DNA of 64,000 nt from JAHBVY01 sp964415255 (lineage in GTDB: Bacteria > Myxococcota_A > Polyangia > Polyangiales > Polyangiaceae): positions 1-64,000 of the forward strand of contig CAYQAC010000003.1 in NCBI GenBank assembly GCA_964415255.1, written 5' to 3'. Each line of letters begins with the position of its first letter. The first letter of the stretch is position 1. Of this stretch, positions 18,115-30,010 are shown piece by piece. A program made the position numbers and the translations under genes. Under the pieces are notes generated by a model, which saw only the letters and a list, made by a program, of their open reading frames with translations, ran no database searches and was not told the DNA's origin.

Positions 18115-18554
18115 GCGACCCGTTGCCGCTGGCCGATCGCGACCAGCGCCTAGCCGCGGCGATCACCGACGGCCTGCTTTTGCTCGGCACCACCCTGGTG
18201 TGTCTCACGGCTTGGGTGGAGCTCACTGGCTTCCGCCCGGGGTCTCCCCTTCAGCTTCAAGGCGTGCTGGTGCTGTGCGGCTTGCCCTTCTCCATCGTGC
18301 AGTGGGTGCTGATTTTTCGCCGCGGTCAGACGGTGGGCAAGTGGCGCCAGCAGATCCGCATTGAGCAGCTGGACGGCTCCCCGGTGGGCTTCGTGCGCGG
18401 CGTGCTGCTGCGCACCTGGGTCTTCCTTGCGCTCGCCTTGGTGCTCGCCGTAACCCGTCTGGTAGACTGTCTATTCATCTACCGCGCGGATAGGCGCTGC
18501 CTCCACGATCTGGTCGCGGGGACGCGCGTGGTGCGCCTGACGCCGCCCACGTGA
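18111..18554 (+). CDS. RDD-family membrane protein
   Basis: A 147-residue protein with three to four membrane helices and the RDD pattern: ADRDQRLAAAITDGLLLL (Arg-Asp near the first helix), RRGQTVGKWRQQIRIEQLDG after the second helix, and the final YRADRRCLHDLVAGTRVV. RDD proteins include proposed Na+(K+)/H+ antiporters and small transport helpers; the specific role here is unknown. GTG 18111 overlaps the preceding stop by four bases. Confidence 0.9.
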   Translation: MSDPLPLADRDQRLAAAITDGLLLLGTTLVCLTAWVELTGFRPGSPLQLQGVLVLCGLPFSIVQWVLIFRRGQTVGKWRQQIRIEQLDGSPVGFVRGVLLRTWVFLALALVLAVTRLVDCLFIYRADRRCLHDLVAGTRVVRLTPPT

Positions 18555-18568
18555 ACGGCGATGCTTGT

Positions 18569-18649
18569 GGGCGGGTCTGAGACCCGCCCCTACATGGAGC
18601 CGTGGTTTGGCGACGGGCGTCGTTGCGTTGCGAGGTCAGTGTGACTGAC
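18569..18649. repeat. GGGCGGGTCT palindrome and a GTCAG-N5-CTGAC dyad
   Basis: GGGCGGGTCT-g-AGACCCGCCC (18569-18589) is a second copy of the element at 3269. GTCAG-TGTGA-CTGAC lies at 18635-18649. Both fall between the convergent RDD and radical SAM genes. Confidence 0.85.
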
Positions 18650-18711
18650 GGGTGTGTGCGCGGCTCCTGGCGTTGCGCTGTGATGCAGCGCACCTGACGG
18701 TGTGTGCGCTG

Positions 18712-21867
<3,156 letters not shown>

Positions 21868-22203
21868 GTTCTTCTGTTCAGTGCTCGTGAGGGAGGGGGG
21901 GTTAGACGGCACCGCGATGAACGGCCCGCGCGCTCAGCGCCACCGCCTTCGCGGTCCAGGAGCCGAGCACACCCTCCAGTGGACGTCGTGAGCTGTCAGG
22001 TCTGACCTTGGCACCCAAGGGAGTCAACCGCGCGCCCCGATGACGCGCGATGTATTTCACCGCATTTCAGCGAATGGCTGGGCGCTGCGGCCCGTATGAT
22101 TGGGGGCTTCTGTTCGACGCTCCATCCGAGCGCCTCTCACAGCGCCTCTCACAGCGCAGCGCCGCGCATCACCACGCCCAACCCCCAACCCTCGGATCCC
22201 CTC

Positions 22204-23820
22204 ATGCGAAATCTTGGCTTACTCCTTCGGCTCGGCGGCACCTCAGCGGCGCTGCTCGCGGTGTCTGCTTGCTTGCCTGCGTCGAGCTCAGGGAGTCGCT
22301 CAGCGCAGCAGCCCCCGCCTGGTCAGTATGCCGTACCCAATGCGCCGCCCCCGCCCGCCGCGCCACCCCCGCTGCGCGCTCCATCCTTCATCCCCCCTGG
22401 GTTCACGCTGCCGGCGCCGCCGAACATCGCGGACATCCCGCTGCCACCAGGCTGGACCATGCTCGGCGGTATCCCGGTGCCGGTCATCCCTGGGCTGACG
22501 CCTGAGGCGCCAGCCACCCCCGGCGCGCCGACTCAGCCTCCGTCGACCGACGCGGGCTCGTCGTGCGGCACCGTGAACGTGGGCGGCACCACCATGCTGC
22601 TCGACTGCATGACGCCGCAGTACGGCGTGATCCCCACCGCCTCGCGGGCGCTCATCAGCCGTCAGCGCTTCAACGCGGGCCCCACCTACGTGGGCGCAGA
22701 GACGCTGCCAGCCAGCGTGGATCATCGCGCGGCGGGGCAAGAGGGCCCGGTGCGTGATCAAGGCCCGGTGGGCGCGTGCACCGCGTTCAGCCTGGCTTCA
22801 GCGGCAGATCATGCCATCGCGCGCTCCACCGGGACGCCGGGCAGCGTCTCCGTGATGCAGGTTTGGGCGCGGTACCACTACCCCACGATGCAGGACGCGG
22901 CGGGGTCCAACCGCGATCGGCCGCTCTCGTTCGAGTCGGCCTGGAGCTACAGCGCGAAGACGGCCTGCTCCTGGTGGTCCGCGGGTGACTGCGACTGTGG
23001 CCGCCACACCGGCGCCACCTGCAACCAGCCGGTGGACAGCACCAAGCTCGGCGCGATGGACAGGGCAGCGAACGCACGCATCACGAACATCACCGAGATC
23101 AACGCGATGGATCCATCCGAGCTCAAGGGCGCGCTCGCGAAGGGACAGGACGTGTGGTTCGCGATGTACGTGGATGGTCGCATCCAAGACGTGCGGGGCG
23201 CCAACGCGGTGGTCCCCGACGGCGACTTCCGCGCGAGCCGCTCAGGGCACGCGATGGTGATCTCTGGCTACAAGACACAGGGCAATGGGACTTACTATTT
23301 GCTCCACAACTCCTGGGGGAAAAGCTGGGGGGACGGTGGCTACGCGTGGATTCATGAGGCGACGCTGCTCCGCAACATGAAGTACGGGTACCTGGTGGAG
23401 GTCGCCACCACGAACCCAGCGGAGCCAGAGAAGCCGAACAGCCCCGGCGAGCCTGCGCCGCCCGCGCCGAGCCCAGGAGTATGCCCCACGGGCCTGGTGC
23501 CCGACAGCGGCATCCCGCTGTGCCTGCCGCCGTGCCCGGACGGCAGCCCGCGCCACTTCAACACCTGCCCCTCGCCGCAGGCAGAGAGCGGCTGCAAACC
23601 AGGGCAGGTGAACCTGTTCGGGTTCTGCGTCACCTCCCCGCTGTCTGGCATGGGCGCCGACAGCAGCACCGGCATTCGCTACACGTGTGGAGCGGGCGGT
23701 TGCAGCTACTTGATCCCGCAAGGAGTCGCGGGCTGCCGCGGAGCGATGTGCACCCGCTCATGCCCCTCGCCCAAGTTCGTGCTCACCAGCGGACAGACCG
23801 GCTTCGGCTGCTCGGAGTGA
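22204..23820 (+). CDS. papain-like (C1) cysteine protease lipoprotein with Cys-rich tail
   Basis: Exported cysteine peptidase. A lipoprotein signal (SAALLAVSAC) is followed by a Pro-rich region (residues ~25-120) and the C1 domain. The triad is visible: RDQGPVGACTAFSLAS (Gln185-type oxyanion residue, Cys192), SGHAMVISGY (His349) and LLHNSWGKSWGDGGYAW (Asn369). A Pro-rich hinge leads to a ~120-residue tail with about fourteen Cys. The tail probably attaches to a surface or substrate. ATG 22204 is chosen for the signal peptide. Predatory or degradative use is plausible for a myxobacterium but is inference. Confidence 0.93.
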   Translation: MRNLGLLLRLGGTSAALLAVSACLPASSSGSRSAQQPPPGQYAVPNAPPPPAAPPPLRAPSFIPPGFTLPAPPNIADIPLPPGWTMLGGIPVPVIPGLTPEAPATPGAPTQPPSTDAGSSCGTVNVGGTTMLLDCMTPQYGVIPTASRALISRQRFNAGPTYVGAETLPASVDHRAAGQEGPVRDQGPVGACTAFSLASAADHAIARSTGTPGSVSVMQVWARYHYPTMQDAAGSNRDRPLSFESAWSYSAKTACSWWSAGDCDCGRHTGATCNQPVDSTKLGAMDRAANARITNITEINAMDPSELKGALAKGQDVWFAMYVDGRIQDVRGANAVVPDGDFRASRSGHAMVISGYKTQGNGTYYLLHNSWGKSWGDGGYAWIHEATLLRNMKYGYLVEVATTNPAEPEKPNSPGEPAPPAPSPGVCPTGLVPDSGIPLCLPPCPDGSPRHFNTCPSPQAESGCKPGQVNLFGFCVTSPLSGMGADSSTGIRYTCGAGGCSYLIPQGVAGCRGAMCTRSCPSPKFVLTSGQTGFGCSE

Positions 23821-24022
23821 GCTGAGTCTCAGTCAACCGCGCTCATCCATCCATCCTCTGACCGTTTTTTGGGGGTTGGACGGCACCGCACCAGCAGTCT
23901 CTGTGAGCCAAGCGCCCAGCGTGCGTGCGCCTTTCGGCCGACGGGCCGCTGTGTCAAGCTAATGCTGGCTTTGGCGCAGAGAGGTCGAGATGGCGGCGTT
24001 AGTTCGAAAAGCTGACGAAATC

Positions 24023-25033
24023 ATGCGGGCGCTGCTGGTGCTCGCGGCGGCGGCGGCGCTCGGCTGCGGCGGCGCGGACAGCGCAGGGATCGTGGCGGAG
24101 GGGCCTTCCGCTGGGGGAGCGGGTGGCGCCGCGGGGGTAGCTGGAACCGGCGGCGTCGGTGGCGTGGCGGGGTCGGGGGGTAGCGGCGGCGCTGGAGCGA
24201 CAGGCGGATCTGCGGGCACGGGTGGCGTGGCGGGCACCGGCGGCGTTGAGCCGAGCTTCGCCAGCTTCCCACCGGTGAGCGACTTCGCGGCCACGGGGCC
24301 CTTCTCCACGGTGCAAAACGGCGAGGGGCCGAGCTGCACCATTTTCCGTCCGGGATTCCTGGGGGTGGGCGGCGTGGGCGAGGGCCCGCTGCTGCACCCC
24401 ATCATCCTCTGGGGCAATGGTACGACGGCCTCACCACCTATCTACGCGCCCGCGCTGCGGCACTGGGCCTCACACGGCTTCGTGGTGGCGGCGGCCAACA
24501 CCTCAAACGCAGGCACCGGGCGTCAGATGCTGGATTGCTTAGATTTCTTGGTGGCGGAGCACTCACGCGCGGGCAGCGACTATGAAGGGCACCTGAACCT
24601 GTCGCGGGTGGGCGCCTCGGGGCACTCTCAGGGTGGCGGCGGGAGCATCATGGTCGGCGCCGATCCGCGGGTGGGCGTCACCGCGCCGCTTCAGCCGTTC
24701 GTCACCGGCCTGGGACACGACGCCTCGAAGCAGAGCCAGCAGACGGGCCCCATGTTCCTGATGAGCGGCGGCTTGGACGTGATCGCCGCGCGGCGCAGCC
24801 AGCAGCAGCCGGTGTTCGACCAGGTGAACACGCCGACCTTCTGGGGCACCTTGAAGTCAGGCGATCACGTGATCACCGCGGTGGGAGACATCGGTGGCTA
24901 CCGAGGGCCATCGACCGCGTGGTTCAGGCTGCACCTGATGGGCGATGAGAGCGCGCGGCCCTGGTTCGAGGGCGCGAGCTGCGTGCTCTGTCAGGACAAC
25001 GGCTGGGAGATCGAGAAGAAGAACCACCCCTAG
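24023..25033 (+). CDS. PETase/cutinase-like alpha/beta-hydrolase lipoprotein
   Basis: A secreted serine hydrolase. Lipobox AAALGC, then ~65 residues of Gly/Ala/Ser/Thr linker, then a ~260-residue alpha/beta-hydrolase domain. The nucleophile is in GASGHSQGGGGSIM (Ser202), close to the GxSxGGGGS form of the polyesterase-lipase-cutinase and dienelactone hydrolase relatives. Candidate Asp252 (SGGLDVI) and His282 (SGDHVITAV) complete the triad. Four Cys, two near the C-terminus (CVLCQ), may be paired. ATG 24023 fits the signal peptide. The substrate (polyester, cutin or acyl glycerol) cannot be read. Confidence 0.85.
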   Translation: MRALLVLAAAAALGCGGADSAGIVAEGPSAGGAGGAAGVAGTGGVGGVAGSGGSGGAGATGGSAGTGGVAGTGGVEPSFASFPPVSDFAATGPFSTVQNGEGPSCTIFRPGFLGVGGVGEGPLLHPIILWGNGTTASPPIYAPALRHWASHGFVVAAANTSNAGTGRQMLDCLDFLVAEHSRAGSDYEGHLNLSRVGASGHSQGGGGSIMVGADPRVGVTAPLQPFVTGLGHDASKQSQQTGPMFLMSGGLDVIAARRSQQQPVFDQVNTPTFWGTLKSGDHVITAVGDIGGYRGPSTAWFRLHLMGDESARPWFEGASCVLCQDNGWEIEKKNHP

Positions 25034-25150
25034 GATCACAAGCGGTTTGCCGATTGTCGTCCTCAAAACCAGTGACTAGGGCGCAGCGCGGCGCGGGCGC
25101 CGTGCACGGCGCCCTGGCCACGCGGCATGAGGGTGGCACACTCGCGCCCC

Positions 25151-26566
25151 ATGAATGTCCCGCGGCAGCCGCCGAGAGACTGGAGCCCCAACTCCTGGCA
25201 GGCCCTGCCGCGCTCTCAGAGCGTGGTGTACCCCGACCCAGCCGCGCTTGAGCGCGCGGTGAGCGCGCTCAGCGCGCTGCCGCCCCTGGTCACGCCATGG
25301 GAGGTGGGCCGGCTCCGGCGTGAGATCGCCGAGGCGCAGCAGGGCCGGCGCTTCTTCCTCCAAGGGGGGGACTGCGCCGAGAGCTTCGCAGATTGCCGCG
25401 CGGATATCATCACGAACCGGCTGAAGGTGATGCTGCAGATGTCGGTGGTGCTGATCCAGGCGGGGAAGCGCCCGGTGGTGCGCGTCGGCCGTTTCGCGGG
25501 TCAGTACGCCAAGCCGCGCTCGAACCCGCACGAGTCGCGCGGCGACGCGACGCTGCCGAGCTACTTCGGCGATTTAGTCAACCAGCCTGAGTTTGAGGCG
25601 GCGGCGCGGCGCGCCGATCCACGGCTCTTAGTGGAGGCCTATTGGCACGCCGCGCTCACGCTCAACTTCGTGCGCTCACTCGGCAGCGGCGGCTTCTCCG
25701 ACCTTCACCACCCAGAGTATTGGGATCTGTCGTTCATGAACGGCGACGACATGGCCGATGAGCTGAAGCAGCGCTACCGCGACACCACGCGCCAGCTGGC
25801 TGAGGCGCTGCGCTTCATGGAGGCGCTGGGGGAGACGCGCGTCGGCGATCTGACCCGCGTGGACTTCTACACCAGCCACGAGGGGCTCAGCCTAGAGTAC
25901 GAGGCGGCGCAGACGCGCAGCGTCGATCACCACCCGGGCTACTACGACCTCACCACGCACCTGCCGTGGATCGGTGAGCGGACGCGCCAGCTGGGCGGTG
26001 CCCACGTGGAGTTCTTCCGTGGCATCGAGAACCCGGTGGGGGTGAAGCTTGGCCCCACCACCAGCCCGGAGGAGCTGCTCCCCTTGCTGGTGCGTCTCAA
26101 CCCAGAGAACGCTTGGGGTCGCATCGTGCTCATCACTCGCATGGGACGCGCTCAGGTGGAGCGGAGCTTGCCCCCGCTGGTGCAGGCGGTGTCGCGCGAA
26201 GGGCTGCGCGTGCTGTGGGTGTCGGACCCAATGCACGGCAACACCCACGCGACGCAGAGCGGCGTCAAGACGCGTGCCTTTGATGATATCTTGAGCGAGG
26301 TGGAGCAGTCCTTCGACGTGCATGAAGGGCTCGGCTCCACACTCGGCGGCGTGCACCTCGAGCTGACGGGAGAAGACGTGACCGAGTGCGTCGGCGGAGG
26401 CCTCAGCGAGGCAGATTTGGCCACCAACTACGCGAGCCTGTGCGACCCTCGCCTGAACTACCGACAGGCGCTGGAGATGGCGTTCCGCATCGGCGAGCGG
26501 ATGGCGAAGAGCCCGCCGCCGCCAGGGGCGCGCGCGGGGCTCGCCGCAGGACCGCGCGAGGGTTGA
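25151..26566 (+). CDS. 3-deoxy-7-phosphoheptulonate synthase, class II
   Basis: First enzyme of the shikimate pathway: condenses phosphoenolpyruvate with erythrose-4-phosphate to DAHP. It is of the plant-like class II. Diagnostic stretches are FFLQGGDCAESFADC (metal Cys), RVGRFAGQYAKPRS, YYDLTTHLPWIGERT, EFFRGIENPVGVKLGPT, VLWVSDPMHGNTH (metal His) and VHLELTGEDVTECVGG. Length from ATG 25151 is 471; ATG 25127 would add eight residues. It is the first gene of an apparent operon with a PAP2 protein (TGATG overlap) and an outer-membrane protein, which is an odd pairing. Confidence 0.96.
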   Translation: MNVPRQPPRDWSPNSWQALPRSQSVVYPDPAALERAVSALSALPPLVTPWEVGRLRREIAEAQQGRRFFLQGGDCAESFADCRADIITNRLKVMLQMSVVLIQAGKRPVVRVGRFAGQYAKPRSNPHESRGDATLPSYFGDLVNQPEFEAAARRADPRLLVEAYWHAALTLNFVRSLGSGGFSDLHHPEYWDLSFMNGDDMADELKQRYRDTTRQLAEALRFMEALGETRVGDLTRVDFYTSHEGLSLEYEAAQTRSVDHHPGYYDLTTHLPWIGERTRQLGGAHVEFFRGIENPVGVKLGPTTSPEELLPLLVRLNPENAWGRIVLITRMGRAQVERSLPPLVQAVSREGLRVLWVSDPMHGNTHATQSGVKTRAFDDILSEVEQSFDVHEGLGSTLGGVHLELTGEDVTECVGGGLSEADLATNYASLCDPRLNYRQALEMAFRIGERMAKSPPPPGARAGLAAGPREG

Positions 26567-27567
26567 TGCGCGCCGCGCTCGCGTTAGCGCTGCTCACTGG
26601 CTGCCTCGGCGTGACGCGGGAAGCGGCGGCGCAGCATGGGTCGTCAGGTGTGCTGATGGCCCCGGCACGCGGCGCTGCGCCGCCAGGGGTCGCGCCGCGC
26701 GGTGGTCGCGCAGGCCTCGGTGAGCCAGCCAGCTTGAGGCGAGCTCCGGTGCGGCGAGGCTCTGGGCGGCTTGAGCGCGGCGGCGGTGATGAAGTCAGGT
26801 GGAATGACGAATGGCGCGGCTTCGGGCCGGGCCACCTGGCGCTCACCGCGGTAGCCATCACCACCGCGGCGGCGGCCTACGCGGTCGGGCCTGACGCGGA
26901 CTCCGTGTGGGCGCGGCGGCTCGGCGTGGATGAAGCGACGCGCGACGCGCTCCGCGGCCCCTCACGCCGCGCCCGCTTGGTCGCACGCGACGCGAGCGAT
27001 CTTAGCTTGACCTTGACGGTGTCGCACACCGTGCTGCTCGACTCGGCGATCTTGACTGGGTGGTACCGAGACAGCCCCGAGGTAGCGCTTGAGTTCACGC
27101 TGATCAGCATGGAGGCGCTCGCCTTCACCTCGGCGCTCCAGACGCTGGGCAACCTAGTCAGCTCCCGGGAGCGACCTTACGTGCGCGAGTGCGGCGCTGA
27201 CGTGCCGGAGCTCGCCGGGGACTGCGTGCAGGACAATCGACACCGCAGCTTCTTCAGCGGGCACACCTCGCTCGCCTTCACGGCGGCTTCGGTCGGCTGT
27301 GTGCACCGGGCGAAGGTCCCCGTGTATGGGGAAGGAGGGGCGCTCGCTCCGTGCGTGGTGGGCTATAGTCTCGCTGCGGCGACCGGCGCGCTGCGCGTGG
27401 TGGCCGACTACCACTACCTCTCGGACGTGGCGGTGGGCGCCGTGCTGGGGACGGTGGTGGGGCTCAGCGTGCCGCTGGTGCTGCACTACCGGAACCCGGA
27501 TCAAAGTGGCGTGAGCCTGACGCTGGCGCCGAGCCCTGGCGGGGTCGGGCTCTTGGGGGTGTTTTGA
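26566..27567 (+). CDS. secreted PAP2-superfamily phosphatase-like protein
   Basis: A 333-residue protein with a cleavable signal peptide (LALALLTGCLGVTREAAAQ; Cys12 may also make it a lipoprotein) and a PAP2 domain in the last ~190 residues. Motif traces are SSRERPYVREC (motif 1, Arg-Pro kept but the first Lys not evident), RSFFSGHTSLAF (motif 2, SGH) and RVVADYHYLSDVAVGAVLG (motif 3, catalytic His and Asp). Such enzymes dephosphorylate lipid or sugar-lipid phosphates on the outer face of the membrane. ATG overlaps the DAHP synthase stop (TGATG). Confidence 0.88.
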   Translation: MRAALALALLTGCLGVTREAAAQHGSSGVLMAPARGAAPPGVAPRGGRAGLGEPASLRRAPVRRGSGRLERGGGDEVRWNDEWRGFGPGHLALTAVAITTAAAAYAVGPDADSVWARRLGVDEATRDALRGPSRRARLVARDASDLSLTLTVSHTVLLDSAILTGWYRDSPEVALEFTLISMEALAFTSALQTLGNLVSSRERPYVRECGADVPELAGDCVQDNRHRSFFSGHTSLAFTAASVGCVHRAKVPVYGEGGALAPCVVGYSLAAATGALRVVADYHYLSDVAVGAVLGTVVGLSVPLVLHYRNPDQSGVSLTLAPSPGGVGLLGVF

Positions 27568-28565
27568 GCCGCGCGGTCCACGACCTCGCGCCGGCCGCGC
27601 GCCGGTTAGCGACCGCTGCTCGTGGCTTGGCGGTGTGGGCGCTGTGCGGTCAGGCGCTGTGCGCGCGGGGAGCGCTGGCGGCGCCCGCTGAGTCTTCGCC
27701 ACCTGGCTCATCGTCATTGGAGCTGACGGACGCTGCCGGGAGCCCAACCGCGGGGAGCCCAGCGGGCTCGGCCGCGGGCGGTGGTGTGTCCTCCAGGCTG
27801 ACCGATGAGGGCTCGGCGCCCTCCGACGCCTCGAAGTCAGGGGAGCTGACGGTACGCCCGGCCGCCGCGCATTGGTTCGTCGCGAGCGTGGTGGACGCGG
27901 GCTTCCCCTACTTCGAGCCACGAGGGCTGGTGGGGTATGGGGAGGTGCGCGGAGCGCACCTGGCGGTGGAGGCGTTCCCGCGCGTGAGCGCGACGGATGT
28001 GGGGGGCTACGCAGGGCTCAGCGTGGGCGGGCCGCCGTTCTTGCTGCGCGCGGGGCGGCGCTTCAGCTACGCCTTAGGGCGCTCGTTCCCTCATGAGGCG
28101 GCCAGCTACGACCGGCTGGACGTGGAGGTGGACGATGGCGGCCACGCGCGCGTTTGGTCTTGGGAGGCGAGCCTCAGCATCGAGCCGCGGTTGGGCCCGG
28201 GGACGTTAGTGAGCGAGAGCGCGCTCGGCTACCTGGCCGGGGTCCCTGAGGGTCGTGACGTCTACACCAGTCGCTTCCAGGTGGTGGCGGGCGCGCCTTG
28301 GGTGCTCTCCCAGCGCTTGGGGTACCTGCTCCACTTCGGTCACGAGGAGGCGTTGCGGGTGGGGCTCGTGGCGCACGTCGTGAGGGATCCAGCGCGCGGC
28401 ACAACGACCTGGCGCGCGGGGCTGTTGGCGCGGCTTCAGTTGGCGACCGACTTGGAGGCGCGCCTGAGCTTGGTGCCGACCTGGTTCGGTCCTGACAGAC
28501 TGGGGCTGATGGGCGGCGACTTCAGCGAGCTGGGGCTCCGCTGGTGGTGGTCCGAGCCGCTGTGA
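27564..28565 (+). CDS. putative outer-membrane beta-barrel protein
   Basis: A 333-residue protein starting at TTG 27564, which overlaps the PAP2 stop (TTGA). After a hydrophobic leader (AVWALCGQALCARGALAA) and a ~60-residue Ser/Gly/Asp-rich spacer, the rest alternates aromatic and polar residues (WFVASVVDAGFPYFEPRGLVGYGEV) and ends in ELGLRWWWSEPL. Strong 8- to 12-strand barrel character is likely. It is translationally coupled to the PAP2 gene, so the two may act together at the envelope. No family recognised. Confidence 0.75.
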   Translation: MSRAVHDLAPAARRLATAARGLAVWALCGQALCARGALAAPAESSPPGSSSLELTDAAGSPTAGSPAGSAAGGGVSSRLTDEGSAPSDASKSGELTVRPAAAHWFVASVVDAGFPYFEPRGLVGYGEVRGAHLAVEAFPRVSATDVGGYAGLSVGGPPFLLRAGRRFSYALGRSFPHEAASYDRLDVEVDDGGHARVWSWEASLSIEPRLGPGTLVSESALGYLAGVPEGRDVYTSRFQVVAGAPWVLSQRLGYLLHFGHEEALRVGLVAHVVRDPARGTTTWRAGLLARLQLATDLEARLSLVPTWFGPDRLGLMGGDFSELGLRWWWSEPL

Positions 28566-28757
28566 GCCGTGCGCTGGGGCCCGAGGGGCGCTCAGGGTTT
28601 ACAGCGTGAGCGAACCCCCCGATCCCCCATCGAGGCTGGCGCAGGTGACCGTTCGTCGGCGCTGACATCCAGCAGCTGAGGCGGCTCATGGCCCGGCCGT
28701 CGCACCGGCGCGCGCCGAACTGTGCTCGGGTGAAACGTCTCTGCTAGCGTCCGCGCG

Positions 28758-29873
28758 ATGAGCCTCTCGAAGGTTGGGCTGGTGGGTTGGCGTGGGATGG
28801 TCGGCTCGGTGCTGCTTGAGCGGATGCAGCGCGAGGGTGACTTTAGCGGGCTCACCTGTGACTTCTTCTCCACCTCCCAGGTGGGTCAGCCGGGGCCTGC
28901 CCTCGGTGGCGGTGGCGCGTTGAAGGACGCCTTCAACCTGGAGGCGCTGGCTGAGAGCGAGGTCATCATCACCTGTCAGGGTGGCGACTACACGAGCCAG
29001 GTGCTCCCGGCGCTGCGCAGCGCCGGCTGGGACGGCTATTGGATCGACGCGGCGAGCACCAAGCGCATGGATGAGGACAGCGTCATCGTGCTCGACCCGG
29101 TGAACCGCCCGGTGATTGAGCGCGCCATCGCGAGCGGCATCAAGAACTTCATCGGTGGCAACTGCACCGTGAGTCTGATGCTGATGGCCATCTGCGGGTT
29201 GTATCAGCGCGGCTGGGTGGAGTGGGTGAGCAGCATGACTTACCAAGCGGCCTCCGGCGCGGGCGCGGCGCACATGCGCGAGCTGGTGCTGCAAATGCAG
29301 CAGCTCGGCGCGGCGGGCGCCGGCCTGGCGGAGGACCCGGCGAGCGCCATCTTGGAGCTCGATCGTCAGGTGTCCACGGCCTTGAGCGCTGACAATTTCC
29401 GTAAGGAAAAATTTGGCGCGGCCCTGGCTGGCAGCCTCATCCCCTGGATTGATCGTGAGATGCCCGACGGCGCCACCCGTGAGGAGTGGAAGGGGCACGC
29501 GGAGAGCAACAAGATCCTCGATAATGACCCGCCCATCGCGGTCGATGGCCTGTGCGTGCGGGTGGGCGCGATGCGTTGCCACTCACAGGCGCTCACCATC
29601 AAGCTGACGCGCCCCATTTCGCTGAGCGAGGTGGAGAGCGTGATTCAAGAGGGGAACAACTGGGTGGAGGTGGTCCCCAACAACCGCGACGCGACGCTGG
29701 CCAAGCTCTCCCCTCAGGCGGTCAGCGGCTCGCTGCGAGTGCCGATTGGGCGGCTGAGGAAGCTCAAGATGGGCCCTGAGTACCTGGCCGCGTTCACGGT
29801 GGGGGATCAGCTGTTGTGGGGTGCGGCGGAGCCGCTGCGCAGGGCGCTCGCGCTGCTGCGCGAGCGGGTGTGA
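28758..29873 (+). CDS. asd: aspartate-semialdehyde dehydrogenase
   Basis: NADPH-dependent reduction of aspartyl phosphate to aspartate semialdehyde, the branch to lysine, methionine, threonine and diaminopimelate. It is of the long E. coli-like class: GLVGWRGMVGSVLL nucleotide loop, FFSTSQVGQ, catalytic Cys136 in GGNCTVSLM, QAASGAGAAHMREL, SLIPWIDREM followed by EEWKGHAESNKIL, and VRVGAMRCHSQALT. Its 371 residues match the family. Codons at 29396-29409 form the AT-rich dyad TTTCCGTAAGGAAA. It stands alone. Confidence 0.97.
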   Translation: MSLSKVGLVGWRGMVGSVLLERMQREGDFSGLTCDFFSTSQVGQPGPALGGGGALKDAFNLEALAESEVIITCQGGDYTSQVLPALRSAGWDGYWIDAASTKRMDEDSVIVLDPVNRPVIERAIASGIKNFIGGNCTVSLMLMAICGLYQRGWVEWVSSMTYQAASGAGAAHMRELVLQMQQLGAAGAGLAEDPASAILELDRQVSTALSADNFRKEKFGAALAGSLIPWIDREMPDGATREEWKGHAESNKILDNDPPIAVDGLCVRVGAMRCHSQALTIKLTRPISLSEVESVIQEGNNWVEVVPNNRDATLAKLSPQAVSGSLRVPIGRLRKLKMGPEYLAAFTVGDQLLWGAAEPLRRALALLRERV

Positions 29874-29884
29874 CGGTAGACGCG

Positions 29885-30010
29885 CGCTGTGGCGCTGCGC
29901 TGAAGGTCAGCTGCCCGCCGTATTAACGCTGTGGCGCTGCGCTGAAGGTCAGCTGCCCGCCGTATTAGCGCTGTGGCGCTGCGCTGAAGGTCAGCTGCCC
30001 GCCGTATTAA
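29885..30010. repeat. 42-bp tandem repeat, three copies
   Basis: Three near-identical 42-bp units (29885-29926, 29927-29968, 29969-30010), differing at one base, each containing AAGGTCAGCTGCCC. They fill the space between convergent asd and 30007-30561, and the last unit supplies the stop codon TAA of the latter. There are no spacers, so it is not a CRISPR array. Confidence 0.95.

Noticed and set aside
29885..30010. Possible CRISPR array
   Set aside because: The three 42-bp units are directly adjacent with no spacers and no cas gene is nearby.
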